From NCBI GenBank assembly GCA_000708835.1, contig DF236958.1, positions 10,860-74,859 of the forward strand: DNA of 64,000 nt. The letters are read 5' to 3'. Positions 49,100 to 62,288 of the stretch are shown piece after piece. A model generated the notes under the pieces. It made no database searches. It was not told the DNA's origin and saw nothing but the letters and a program-made list of their open reading frames with translations. The stretch comes from Klebsormidium nitens. Taxonomy: Eukaryota > Streptophyta > Klebsormidiophyceae > Klebsormidiales > Klebsormidiaceae. A program made the position numbers and the translations under genes. How positions within the stretch are numbered: position 1 is the stretch's first letter; each line of letters begins with the position of its first letter.

Positions 49100-50588
49100 T
49101 GCAGTTATGAGTCAATAAGAGTACCTAGATCCGCGTCGTCCAGAGAGCCTGGTAAGATCAAAGGTTTACTTCATGGAGGCAAGTGACAAATTAGAGGTTA
49201 GTGCCACCATGAGACAGTAAGTATAGCATCACTGATGAAGATTGCAAGCAATGCCAATCTAGGATTAAGAAGCATCAGCAAGAGGGATCAAATCAACCAT
49301 GTTTTTGCAGTGCATTACTCTGGTAATTTACCCCATTGATTAAAAGAGCCACTGCTTTAGTTATGAACACTTATTAATGCATCAGTGGTTGTAGCTTCTC
49401 ACATTGGCTTTGCTAGCAACGCCTCCATGTCTCTGCCAGTCAATCCTGCATCCAAGCAGGCTCAAATCAGGGAGGCTTGCTTCTGGGTTGTGCACAAGGT
49501 TCTGGCATCTGACCACAATATTATGCCTGTGTCGTAGATGACCAGCTGCAGGAGAAAGTGCATCTCTATGTCTACTACATTGCTTTAACCTTTTTGACTC
49601 CCCTCTTTGACTTCCGCTTACAGATATTGCTGATCAAGGTTTCTGCATGCATGCCTCACCTCAGACAGAATATGGAGCCGTATGCGGTCCTTTCTTTCTA
49701 CTTGGCAATCTCAATGCGGAGCTGCAATCAATTTGTCAAGCGAACCCCAAACTTCCTTACCTCTGTTGCAAGGATATGCGCCGTTTGATCTGACGCAATG
49801 CAGTCAGTCAGCATCAGCCGTCTCCTTGGTCCTTTCCTTCGCTTGAGTGAGCAAGCTGCTAGATCCCAAAATGCGTGATGCGGGCTGCATTGGCTGCAGC
49901 TTGCAGGAAGATGCCTTCAAAATTCAACGTCATATGAATACAGAGAGAAGTGATCTACTGCGTCTCCTTCGATCTAGTGCGTCTCCTTCGATGGAGTGTA
50001 GGCTGCATCCTCATCATCTAGTTGGGTGACGATACCATTACCGAGATTAAGTCCATTATCGAATCATCTGACACCGTCCGATCATCTTGAGCAGATTTCA
50101 ATCTCTTGAAGACGTCGATTCTGGATGTTGGCAACATTGGACGGTCAAGTTTCTTCAAAATTAGTTTACAGGCCAACTTGAAGGATGGCGGGAAAATGCG
50201 GCTAGATAAATTGTTCACTGTTGACAGTCTTGATGGTTTCTTTGATGATCCATCTGGACCATCATGGCCCCTTCAAATGCTTCAAGTTGCCAACAAGCTA
50301 CATACCACATTTAGCACATGTCGCCCCCCATTTAGCTTTGGTCCGTTTGCATCCTCTGCGCGTACGCAAAGGGGTGTCTTTTTCAGCTTGCAGCAAGGCA
50401 TGGTAAACGACCGCCTGCGCCTATTAGCTCAGCTGTGGCAGGAATAAGCTGCAGAACCTCTGAGCTGACTTTTTGCAAGTTGAGCTCCTTGTACCACCAC
50501 CCGGGTCCACCCCACGTCATTCTGTTGGCACTGAGACCCAAGTCAAGATTTCTCAGCTTGCTGATTCTAATTTGGTGCACTTCAGGGC
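49100..50588. other. Intergenic region between divergent PTST-like and UNG genes
   Basis: No gene is supported, but an upstream first exon of the minus-strand PTST-like gene may lie here (an ATG around 49230 on the minus strand could splice to about 49091, with an imperfect phase). A short direct repeat GCGTCTCCTTCGAT occurs twice at about 49958-49996. Confidence 0.4.
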
Positions 50589-53500
50589 ATGCACACGCTT
50601 CTGCTAACGTCCAACTGCACTGCCAGGTGCTTCAGAGGAGCGGCAGCTTCGATGGCGCAGAAGGGAATCACGTCGTTCTTCCAGGCCCCAAGCAAATCTT
50701 GCGCCGCAGGGATTGTCCGGACTGCTGCGCTCAGCTCTCCAGAAGCCAAGCTACTGGGGAGCACGACCCCTGAAGTGAGACTGCTGAAGAACTCTGCAGC
50801 TCTTAACGTGGCGAGCACAAACCCCCAGAATGTACTCACTGGAGGGGACGCACCAGCTGGAATCTCTTGTGGTGTTGAGAATCAGAGCACCACCTTTGTG
50901 AAGCACAGACTGCCAGCCTTGGACTTGGCTCCTTCGCTGGCAAAGCGTGCCAGGACTGATGCAAACCCCATCAGAGCTCAGACCTCAGCGGAGGGGCCTG
51001 CAAGCGGCGGGCAGCTGGAGAAGTGGGAGGAGATTAACGCAGAGGCGACGACGAGCGGGCGGCCGCCCCTCTCGCCAAAGTTCAAAAAGAAGGCTAGAGC
51101 TTTCGAAGGAACGCCAGCGATTCAGTCAGAGGAAGCGCAGGCTGAGGAGCAAATTGGCAAGGAGGGGCCCAGAGGGGATGCGCCTCTCTCAGAGGAGCAG
51201 AGACTGAGGATTGAGGTGAACAAGGCGTCTGCTTTAGCGAAGCTGGCGCAAAGGAAGGCGGAGGACGTTGTGGCTGCTGCACATGGTGAGGTCATCAAGT
51301 GGAATCAAAGGATCCTGGTGGAATGCATGCTACGTATAGTGGAGGCGTACTACGCAAACTCCATCCAGAGGTGATAAGTTGGTGCATATGACACAGGGCG
51401 ATGGTGATGCTTGGTTGCAACTTTGTCAAATGTGCGCAAATTGTGTAAAGTGAGATCTTTTGGATTGCAGAACAAAACCAGTGGCTTTGCCCCTACCGCA
51501 ACCTGCTTGCCTCCATAAGCGAGCAGTTCTTTTCGAGCTTAGCTTCCTAGGGAAAGCAGATCTGGAAGTTCGTAAAGCTGAGCACCTTGTTGCTTTAAAC
51601 CCTCTCACACAAAGCATCTCAGACATGTTTGATTGGGAAAGCCAAGTGTTCAAGCTTCGGCCTTTAGCAAGCTTTTTGTCTTATCTTTCTCAAGTACTCA
51701 AGCTTTGAACCGGTCGAGCGAATTGGATTGTGCAAAGCTATATGACCTCAAGTAGAGTCTGCTATCAACATTGGCAACCGGATGAGTAGGCTGCTTACTT
51801 TCCGTCTCTCTCTTGTTTGTGCAGCAAGGGGCGAAGCGCTCCCCCGACTCGCTGACCTATTCTTAGACTCATCCTGGTTGGCGGCCCTCCCTGGAGAATT
51901 AGAGAAGGCGTATTTTGCGAACTTGGAGAAGTTTGTGAGTCAAGAAGTTTCAGGGAAGGTGCCAGTGTTTCCCCCCCAAGCCAGCATCTTCCGGGCATTT
52001 AACACCTGTCCATTTGATAGGGTGAAGGTGGTGATTCTGGGACAGGTAAGGATAGGCGATTGTACTTGCCTATGTTACGTTAGCCACCGTCATAAGCTGC
52101 CACTGTCTTCCCCTATGCGCCAGGAAAGTGTTCAACGGAATGTGATGCAACGAGCGCAAAAAGCCATGACCTTTTTTCCATAGAAGGCTCCATTATTGTG
52201 TTCAAACAACTCAACAATCTTGGGGCAGCGCATTGGGCATGTCAAAGACTCGAAGAATGCAACCCTGCCGTTGCTATGCTCAGGTATGACGAAAGTCAGC
52301 TCCACGTTGACTACGTTGAAAGTCAGCTGCTGCTCCATGCGTATTCCAGTCGCAGGCGAGCTGACAAACAAAATTATGACGCTCGATTGTATCTCCCCTC
52401 TGAACAACATCTGTGGTTCTACCTTTTTTTCAGGACCCATACCATGGCCCCGGCCAAGCAATGGGCCTCTCGTTCTCGGTCCCAGCGGGGGTCCGCATCC
52501 CGTCCAGCCTGCAGAACATCTTCAAGGAGCTGCAGGACGATCTTGGGTGTACGATACCGCAGAGCGGCGATCTCCAAAAGTGGGCGTCACAGGTACGAGC
52601 CGGATGTTCGTAAAATGTACTAGCATTGCAAAAGGTCCTGTCATGGTGCACCGTCGAGCAAGCTTCGATACGGGGTTAAGTGCTCCATTTCGAGACGAGT
52701 TGGCGTTGTCTCACGAAATCAAGGAAACTCTGCACTTGAACAACGTCCAATCTACAGAACGACCTTGATGTACTGCGGATTCTCGCTATCCTCCCGTCCA
52801 GAAATTTGAGAAGCTCAGGTCCAAGTTGGTTCCTTCCCAAAAAGGGCAAGTTGGTTTTCTTGTGATCTTGCATTCATACTTGATTACATCATGTTTCCTT
52901 CTTGTCGAATGGCTTTTGCGAAGCCCGCTTTCTTGTCTTCTATGAGCAGACTCGATAGCAAGACTTTCTCGCTCCTGTTAAAAAATGACAAGCGGATGGC
53001 GTTTCCGAAACTGGTCGAAGTCGACGACTCACGGCCTGCATTCCTCTTTTGCAAACACCAGGGCAGTTTTCTGCCAAAAAAGAATCACGATTTGAAGACA
53101 CGCATCACCTCGGATGATCCCGGGACAATCCATCATGCAGATAAACTGTTTTATATGACTCGTCCAACAGCGCAGCAACAGCAGGCCAGCTTGGATGCAA
53201 AAGGACGCCGCAGTAGAACACTTGCCCTTCCCTTGATGTTCCAAATCCAAACTCGGCCATCAGCAACTCTATCGTGAAACACTCTCCATCTGCAGGGCGT
53301 GCTGTTGCTGAATACAGTCTTGACGGTGCGGCAAGGGCAGGCCAACTCGCACGCCAAGCGCGGGTGGGAGCTGTTCACCGACGCTGCGATCAGGGCGCTC
53401 TCCAAGCAGCGAAAGGGCGTCGTGTTTCTGCTCTGGGGCCGACCCGCACAGGAAAAGCTCAGGTACGGAAACTGTACGGTTTCGCTTGTAGGCCTTTGAT

Positions 53501-54784
53501 TTCAAACCGTCAGCTCGAAGCCATTAGTATGTAGACGTTTTCCTCATCAGCGAAAGCGACGCTGCACACCGCGCGCCATAGTCGTGCATGACCGACGGAC
53601 AAAATGCCGAACTATGAGAGCTTCCGCACAAGCTTCTACCACAATCTTCATACTTTCTCGAGATGATGCTTTGCGACCGACCAAATGAATCCACGCCAGT
53701 AGCTTTTGTTCCGTACCCATCTTGGATCGAATTGTAGTTCGAAATGGAGTGTTCCCGAGAGCATAAGGAAGACTAACGAAGGGCTCAGAGTCCTTCAATC
53801 TACCTTCTCAGCTTCTGGTCAACGGTTTTTCGTGAAGTGGCGTGGTGGAAGTCGTGCTCTGGCGATCATCGAACGCCTTCACTACAATAACAAAACTTGC
53901 CATCGACCATCACAGTCGCGCTTTCTTGACGGATTTTCTCTACTGACATTTGTCCCTGCGCCCGCCAGTTCTAGGTCGAGCTTCCGTCGACTCAAAGATC
54001 TGCTTTTTCCGTCTCCTGTGCTTTGAGATCAGGAGAGGTCTTATCTTTTCCCGTTAAGTCTTGAATCCTGATTTCGTCTTCTCCCTCCCTACAGACTGAT
54101 CGACGCTACGTCGCACCACGTCCTGAAGTGCGCGCATCCATCGGGACTGTCTGCACATCGGGGCTTCTTTGGCTGCAAGTGAGTTCCGATCGAGAACATC
54201 TTTTAGAAATGTTCCTGCTTTGCTTCCGTTGCAATCAACTTGCTCCAATATTAACAACACATCAATAAGATGTGCCTTAGACACCATGACTGTCTGGCCA
54301 CTTCAGTCGCTAGACGCGTCAAGTTGACATCCGTTCCGGAGGTGGATGTCTTTTCATTTGTTGTTGGCGAATATTTCGACACCTCCTTTTGTGACCGAAA
54401 CCTAGCCCGTTCGAATCCGAGACTCACAAATGCAGCCACAGGAATCTCGCGTCTGCACTCTAGCCCTCACTTGAGTTCATAGACCTTAGAACCCAAAAAG
54501 TGGCGAGATTTCAATGATGCACGCCGACACAGTTACTCGAAAAACAACTAGTGCATCAAACCTACAACGTTAGCCGAACGCCTCTTGCAGACCTTCTTCT
54601 CACGCTTTCTTTGTATTACTCGCTTGTGCTTCTTGAGAACTCGTAAGGTTCTCTATGTCGAGCTTACTATACCCGACTAATAAGAAAATAATAATAATTA
54701 TAATCGGCTCCTTGCAGGCACTTTTCTCAAACGAACAAGATTCTGCATGACGCGGGCCAGCTTCCCATCGATTGGCAACTCTGA
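50589..54784 (+). CDS. UNG: Uracil-DNA glycosylase, family 1 (UNG)
   Basis: Six exons: 50589-51285, 51825-52045, 52434-52592, 53296-53462, 54095-54178 and 54718-54784. All phases agree, giving 464 residues and TGA. The core is unmistakable: [20 protein letters not shown] (catalytic Asp307), [12 protein letters not shown] (Asn365), VFLLWG and [19 protein letters not shown] (His429), ending LPIDWQL. UNG removes uracil from DNA in base-excision repair. The long N-terminal part (about 230 residues) is low-complexity. The second Met (residue 22) is followed at once by [12 protein letters not shown], a PIP-box (Qxx(I/L)xxFF) for PCNA binding, as in nuclear UNG2. From the first Met an extra 21-residue leader ([20 protein letters not shown]) could target an organelle. 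The leucine-loop motif is HPSGLS rather than the common HPSPLS. Confidence 0.96.
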
Positions 54785-56491
54785 AGTAGGGATACACTAT
54801 TCGAGGAAGGAATCTGTTGAGGTTGAATCGTTGTTGCACAAGCAGAGCTTGGGCATCCGCGAGTCTCTCACGCTCTGCACGACCGCTTGCTGTTTCGCTC
54901 AACAAATCCCAATGTTCCTTAAACGCACGCTTCTGTTCTACCTAGATTGGCTAGAGGAGCGGTTTCTGACGATCAGCGGCTTGAACATAATGGCAAGCGT
55001 AGGATAATTTGCAATTGATCAAAACATCCCTGTGAGACTGATCCTTGGCATCGCTTTGCGCTTTCCACTGCATCATACTCGTTGGCGGCTGAAGGCAAAC
55101 CAGCTTCTTACGTGAACGGGACACTTGTGTGTGGTGAAGCAGAATTGCGCAAACATCTGGTGTGTGCGTGTCGAAAGGTGTATCGATCATGCGTTCTCCT
55201 TCCACCCTCGGGTTGAAATCACCCGGAAGATGGTCGAGCGGGCACATGTTTTATCTGCTCATCAATTTTGCATGGTTGGACCCTCATATAAATGACAACG
55301 TGGAGCATCAATGCACTGCGAACGTACATCAGTATTTATTATTATTGACTGGTCAAAGATTGGATCTGCATGACCGTACCTGCATGAGCCTGAGTCTTGA
55401 CATGTCGAAGAAATTCGCAACACCCTTTGTATGATGTTTAGCTCGCGTACGTGTGCCCATGTGATCAAATGTAGTGCATTGTCTGGCACAGCCTATAGTG
55501 CCCGGCCTGGCGGCTGGGTGACCACACAGTGGCCATAAAATTTGAACACTAAACCTCGGCGCTATCACATGTGTGAGTTACGCACAAAGGCTCCGGCCTC
55601 CTGCATGTGTATACGACGGTACAACCCATTTACAAATGAAAAACGAGCATTCGGGCGCGTAACCACTGAATGCAAAGCGTACGAAAACAACGGTACGCAG
55701 TTATTCGTATACTACCTGACGCTGAGGTTCAATGATCGATCTGATCTCGATCTGAGTTTGTCATATATCTTCGACTCAATCTGCAGGATAAGTATGCGAT
55801 AGGAAAGCATCCTACACTTAATTGCTTTGCATCAAGAGCGAGTTTAGTGTATAGAAATACAAATAGAGACAATCGTCGACTCTAGCCGACCACGGCTCCG
55901 AACCGACGTCAAATCAACTAAATCATATAGATATTCTTAGGTTAATTGAGAATGCTATCTTATCGTCGGCCGGATACCTGGAGCTAGCGCTGCCGCACCA
56001 TGCGGGACCCTCTATAGACTTTCGCAAACTGCTCTAATTGACACGAGTATGACTGCGCAAATGACAATTGTACTTGCCCTGCGAGATAGCATAAACATTG
56101 GTTTCTTGAAATATTGGAAGTTTGACGTTCACGCGAAAGCCATGCGCTTTTTGAGTCGAACAAGCATACCACATCCTGGATCTGCGGAACTACGAATCAA
56201 TCCTGTTTCAAATCAAAATGATTAGTAAAGGCAACACAAACGTACATATCGGAGAGAGCCAGACGGGACGCAATGGCCAAACTGGTTATCCTCAACTGTG
56301 GTTCATCAAGTGGGCAATCCATCAACTTTATATCATACAATGGCGCTCAATATCAACGAAGCGAAGCAGATATATTGCCTCTGAAATAGAGGTCTGAGAG
56401 GATAGCACGCTGACGGAAAGCGCTCCAGACACAAGGAAATACACAGAGGAAGAAACTGCTTCTCGTGTTCAACCACAAGGTCGGGAAGCGC
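54785..56491. other. Intergenic region between convergent genes
   Basis: About 1.7 kb between the 3' ends of UNG (plus) and the aspartic protease (minus). Short open frames on both strands have no domain character. No repeat of note. Confidence 0.45.
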
Positions 56492-59400
56492 TCACCTTTC
56501 GTGCCCGGTCGAAGCGCCTGTCACCGGTTCGTTCCCCTGTGCTGAACCGTCGGCTTTTTCCGCGGTTCCCGGGGGCTCCGTTTCCGGGGGGCTTTTCCCC
56601 ATTCCGCTTGCCGGAACGGGCGCTGGGGATTCATCGTACAGCAGCCCCTCGAGCGTCGCCGCCCAGGGGTTTGGAACCGGGTCGCGCGCGCGCGCTGACG
56701 CCAGCGATGACGCATTCATCGCCGGCATGTTAGCGGTGCGGAAGGGGATGCGCGCGTACGTGGGCGCGGACGTGTTGGCGTATCGGGTTTTGTTGGGAGC
56801 GTTTAGGTTAGGGAAGGAGGTTTGGGGTTTGGGCAGGGTTAGCGAGCCGTCGGCCATCGCGGAGCAGTTGAGGCGCGCGAAGCCGAATAGCTGATGCGCG
56901 CGGTCATAGGTTACGAGCAGGTTGTGGACGCTTATGCCTGCATGGAGATCGAAGCCTCGAAGCTGATTTCTCGGTTGCCAGTAGAATCTCAGGGTTGCGA
57001 ACGGAGTGCGAGTTGACCACGTACGTCTTTCCGAAAAAGAAGAGAGTCATTCTGACGTTCAGAAGAGGTTAAGAGGCCGCAATCAACCGACCGAAAGTGC
57101 TGCAGAGATACGAAGGTGACAGATAAAAGAACGGGAAGGGGTTCATCGTGCTGAAATTCTCCAATTGCGGATGCACCTGTCAGAGTGAAGGACGAAAGGT
57201 GTCACGTTTCTTACCCCCGATCGTTGCTCCGTGCTGCCCGCTGGAAAAGATGCCAAGACAATAGGCGCCGCCCAAGCTGGGGTGCTGCAAGAAACACAAA
57301 AAGAGAAAGAAGCTCGGAGTTCCAGCTTTGCTAGTCTTGATTCGGGGGGGTAGTAGCGAACATCCTTAGGAACGTCACGATCCGGCACAGGAATCGTAAC
57401 GAGGCACGCTGTCCGTGACTTCCAAGTGGAATCGCTCTTGACAACGAGTCAGAAGACGCGAACCGCTGCAAAGTCCTTTACGAAACACGCGCAATCCAGC
57501 GTTCCGGTCTCTCCGATCCCTCGTGGCGGTGAGAAGCATCCCTTTCGTTTCGATTTTAAAAGTAAGTGGGCCTGTGTTATCTAGGCTGCGGATCCTTCTG
57601 ATAAGTGGTGCGACGGATGAACGAAGCTCGACCGACAAGACGGAACATCGAATAAAGTATAAAGAACACATCTCAATGAACGACACGATTTGGACCAGTA
57701 TCGGAAGTTCTTGTTGCACCTTGAAGAGGTAGTTGTCCGGCGGAAGCTCCACCACAACTCCATTTGCGAAGACGAAGCCCATGGTGGGAAAGGGCGAGGA
57801 GGGGCCTATCAAACTCCTGCTCGGAAAAGCGAACGGATTAAAAACGATTGCATCGCTTTTTCTTGTTTATGTCTGTTCCTTCAAGCACTTGACTACTGCT
57901 AAGCGCTCTCTCTCCCGGGGATTGCAATGCACGAATTGTGTTCAAAATAGAGAAGTCGGACAGGGTTTTGCAGAATGTACGAAGAGACAAAGCAAACCCA
58001 AAGCCAAAGGATTCAAGCAACTGCGCATCTCATCAGAACAGATTGCGGTATTCAATTGAGACCCGAACTGTCTAGACGCAGGCTGTGTAACGCGACTTAC
58101 GTCACTTTTCCCCAGCACGCAGCTGACAGGCTCCGCTTCGGCACCGGCACGAGCGAAAGTGGAATGGCTTGAAGGAGCTGCGGAAAGCGGAATTTTTGAT
58201 GTTCAGTTATTTAGACTGGTTCAGAAGAGTTCAGGACTCCAGGTCCGCTCCATCTGAGAACTTGAACGAAAGCAAAGCCAAAGCAGCTGGTAGGCAAAGG
58301 CGAGCAAATTCCTGGGAAAAGTCAGAGAAGACCATTTGGGAGCAGCGATCGGAGTTTTAAAGATTGGAATATAAGACTAGTAGCGGGTTTGAGTCTCAAC
58401 CAGGGGTTTGATTGACTAACCCGGGCCACCAGGGGGCCATACAACACGGAGGGGAGGTAAGTGTACGTGGTTCCGCTGTCGACCATCGCGGTGACCGGAA
58501 CGGACCCGGAATCCAAGCTGACGGCGGAACCGCCCACCTGGAGTCCGTAGACGTCCGCAAAGTACATCGATTCCATACTGCAGAATCAACCATTCACGTC
58601 GTACGTCAGCGGTCTGCAATGACGTCATCCTATGCGGAAAAGGGAATTTGAAGGAGACAGAGCAGTGTCTGCAGTGGCAACGATCTGCTGGAATGTTCGG
58701 CTGAGAAAGTTCAAATGGCGACTGATCGCTCTTCCAGGCACTCATCTCAAGAGTGAATCTTTACGTACGAGGAAGAAAGTTCGTGAAATAAATTAAGACG
58801 TCTTGTAAACAGAGACTCTCAGGAAGACAAACTCAGAGCGGACTCTGAGGAGAGTCTGGGAAAGCACTTCGAGGCCTTGAGCTTTAGATAGTCTCGAAAA
58901 GCAGTTAAGTAATATAGGCACTATGGACATCCCCCCACGTCACCCCACCCCTCAGACATTGACGAATACCGACCCCTTCACCATTGATTTCAAGGAAGAT
59001 AATGGCAAGCCGAGACGATAATGAGGTAACCGCACTGGGATGGGTAGGGTTACTTTGGTGGTTCGGGTGGGTTTGGGTGCGGAGCAGGTACCTATTTGGG
59101 TTAGGGTTTTTAGTGTTAGTCGGAGCTTATTACTATCTTGGCATATTAGTATCTTTCTTGAGAATGAACCGTTTACCGACCTTGTTTGCGGCAGCATCGG
59201 CACCCAAACGGTGCCCGGTAGGACGCCGACCGAGCCAAAAACCATTGCGCCTCCGCCCTCGACGCCCCCGAAGCAGAGCGAAAACGCGTCCTCTACCGCG
59301 CGCTGCTGCGCCAACTGAGCGATTATAGAACCGGGTCCCCGCCCCAGACCGATGATACCGTCGGCCGCCTGAGTGTAGAGGAGACCCGTTTCTCGAGTCT

Positions 59401-61906
59401 CGCACCTGGAGGGAGGGGGAGAAGATTTGACTTCAAAACGAGAAAAATGAGTACCGGAACCTGACAAGTTTTGTATGTCTGAGTGCTCAATCAGGATGCT
59501 CACAAAACAGGATTCGCAGGAATCTAACATCTTTGGTACACCTGAGGGCTCATTCTACCGCCAGAACTCAGCCAGTCCAGGTGTCAGTCACTGTCCGGCG
59601 ATGTTTGACCTAGAATCTTCTATCGAAATCTCCTATTGCAGTCCGTCCTGTCTTTCAAGCTTTGAGCAGAATTCTTGACAGACTTGAACTTTTAAAGATA
59701 TCAATACTGAAAGTACACTCTTACCCAAACATGATTTTCGAAGCGCCCGTAACGCCAGGCAACCAGAGAACGTCAATCGCGACCGTTCCCGATGTGCTGC
59801 TTCCCTCCGAGTAGTGCTGCTGATACAGGCAAGGGCTGTCGGGGGACGGACACGTGGCGGGCGTGGAACCCGCACACGTCGCGGCGGAGCAGAGCAAAAG
59901 TGAATACGTAGAAGATGCCCCGTGGTCATATGGAGGGCTCTGGAAAAGGAAAATGAAGGTTGAGTACCGTAGCTTATGATAGCGGAGAGAAATTGCAAAC
60001 GCTGAAAAGCTTTCGTTTGCAGGGGCAGCTACTTATGAGCGGATACATTCGCAAGGCGCTTGGCACGACATTGTTGGTGACACGTGCTTTTGAGTGGTGA
60101 ACATGCGTGTGGCGCGAGCGCGAGGTTTGTCGAACGTATGCAAAGTTTCAGGAGGGGCTTAGACCCGAATCGATAGCGTCGGAACACTTCGCGAGCGGCA
60201 AACATTATTGATTGGCGTGGGCTCCGTCAGATCTCCTGCCCGGTGCTCAGGCCTCCACGGATCGAAAGGGGGAGGAAAGGGAGTAAAGAGGAGCTTTGAA
60301 TGTGAACAGGTGCAAGGACAAGGAGCAGGGAGCGAAATGGCCAGAGTCGCAGGCACTGGGAGCTTATGCGAGTCGGTGACCTTTCTCAAAGCTCGCTTTG
60401 TATATCCCAATGTGAACATCGAACTGAAGCTTTCAGCACGCGCACCTAAATGGACAGACTCCAGCCGCCGTCCGCACTTCTTTGCCTTCTTCTGTATCAC
60501 CCACGGCAGCTTGGCGTCGAGGTATACAACAGAGTGTTTATCAAATTGAACCAGAGTCGGGAGCACGATAAAGGAAAACGAATGGCGGAAAACCAATTTG
60601 TTCAGAAGGAAAGCGGAATTCAAAATTCAGTGTAGCCCACCTCGTGACCCCTCCCACAGCTGACGCACTCCTTCGCTGGTACGTACATGATCGCACTCCC
60701 AGTGTCTACAATCATTTGGAACCGCTGCGGGGGGGTGCCGAGTGCGATCTCCGCAAAGTAATAACCCAGAGGAATTGTCGACCCACCCAGGGCGATTTTG
60801 GACGAGCTGATCAAAGCGCGCCTTGCCGCGTCAGCTGCCAGAAGATGCTCATGGTCTAGGCTCGAGAAGGGGGATATCGTTCCAGGGGGGGAGGGACTGT
60901 GTACGGAAGTGGGGGGGGGTGGGCGCTCGGTTTTGGCCCGGTGTGTGAGGCGCACGATTGGAGAAGCTTCGGCTTCTTCTAGCGCCTTGTTATGCTCAAA
61001 GGGACTGACAGTTTGACTTGGATCACGATTTTCTTTTGATGCTGGCACCGCCGCTCTAGAAGAATCAGCACCACGGTTGTGAAAGTCTGAACCTTTCGTA
61101 CTGAAGGCTCTCTCGATCGATCCGTCCTCTCCCTTCATGTTGCTCTCCTCATCTCCCAGAAGACCCTCATCGACCCTCTCCTCAACTGACGCTGTTTCAG
61201 AATCGGTGTCCAGCCGTTTCAGCTCCAGCTGACGGTCCAGCAACCTCCTTCTACTCCAGTCAAAGAACGAGAATGATGCGGATGCAATCCGCCCTGCATC
61301 GGTGTCGATTCTGACTGCAATTTGTCCGCCCCAGCGAAGATCAATCAGTTCAGGAATCTCGTAGCTCAGGTCTGTGGGCTTATTCTGTAAATGTTTGACA
61401 CCGCCATCCATGTAGATGTACCCATCGCTGGTATTCGCAAAGCAGTGTGTCAAATGAGCAGCAGATCCGGTGTCTTGTTGTTGAGAGGGGCTTGATGTCG
61501 AGGCGGCTGCAGCTTGCTGGTGGCTGGAATCTTGCAACACCTGACTGCTCTTGTTTGCTGACGTTTGCCTAAGAACAACCCCAGATGTGCGCAATGTCAG
61601 CCCAACGCTATAATCTCCCTGATCCATCGTTGACAACACTGAAGAACGACGAGCGATCTCGTTTGCAGCCTCTCTTGCTTCCCACTCAGCACCTACCGCT
61701 CCCCCACTTTCCCTGGCTTTTGCTTCGGAGTCTTCTCCCCCTTTTGAAAGCCCTGCCAATCCAAGCTTGACAGCTGGCGCCCCAACCACCGCCACTGGCA
61801 AGCAAACCACCAGGAGAAACATCGCTTTGAACCGGGGATCTTGCCATGACGTCAGCCTTACGCCTCTGCACGTCTCCCTCTGTGAGCAGCCCGCAGAGGG
61901 ACCCAT
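56492..61906 (-). CDS. Pepsin-like (A1 family) aspartic protease with long N- and C-terminal extensions
   Basis: Eight exons: 61906-60641, 59939-59725, 59405-59181, 58577-58421, 58177-58101, 57816-57720, 57284-57215 and 56937-56492. All phases close, giving 850 residues and TGA. Catalytic motifs: FQMIVDTGSAIMYVP (Asp401) and TAMVDSGTTYTYLP (Asp602). Other family segments: YYFAEIALGTPPQ, GIIGLGRGPGSIIAQLAQQ, FPTMGFVFANG, PPDNYLF, GAYCLGIF and NLLVTYDRAHQLFGFARLNC. A hydrophobic segment at residues 29-45 (MFLLVVCLPVAVVGAPA), after 28 polar residues, is a signal peptide or signal anchor, so the enzyme is probably in the secretory route, wall or vacuole. About 340 acidic/Ser-rich residues separate it from the catalytic core, possibly a propeptide. 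The C-terminal 123 residues are Pro/Ala/Thr-rich. The stop codon overlaps a donor-like AG|GTGAGC, so a further exon is possible. Confidence 0.9.
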
Positions 61907-62288
61907 TCTAGTTGTTTTGCCCCTGGCTGCGCATTGCCGAAAGCACCACTTGCTTCCCTTCTCAAAGATGTAGACAGTGTCGACCGTTCACTTAGAGGTC
62001 CGAGATGATAACACTTGGTGATTCTAGTCCTGTGAGCGCCCTGTTGTTGATCAGATCTATCACGCAGGCATCCAAAATGTCATCCACAGTGATTAGCCCT
62101 TGATTAGCGCATATTCTAATCCCGAAAGTCTCGTTCTTTTAGGATTGCACTGCAAAAGAGGTACAGTTCTGAGAAGAACGAATGCCCTGAACAACAATGC
62201 CGTTGATCATGAAGGGCCCAGCCCGACATGCTAATTCCTGGTGGTTAGCACGGCTTGTTCACACTTGCTGTAAGTCTTTAAATCTTCT
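61907..62288. other. Upstream region of the aspartic protease gene
   Basis: No exon seen. It lies between the protease start (minus strand) and the stop of the unrecognised minus-strand ORF, so it should hold the protease promoter and leader. Confidence 0.4.

Noticed and set aside
50383-50580. A minus-strand leucine-rich-repeat exon
   Set aside because: A few L.xL spacings look LRR-like, but there is no second repeat and no partner exon.
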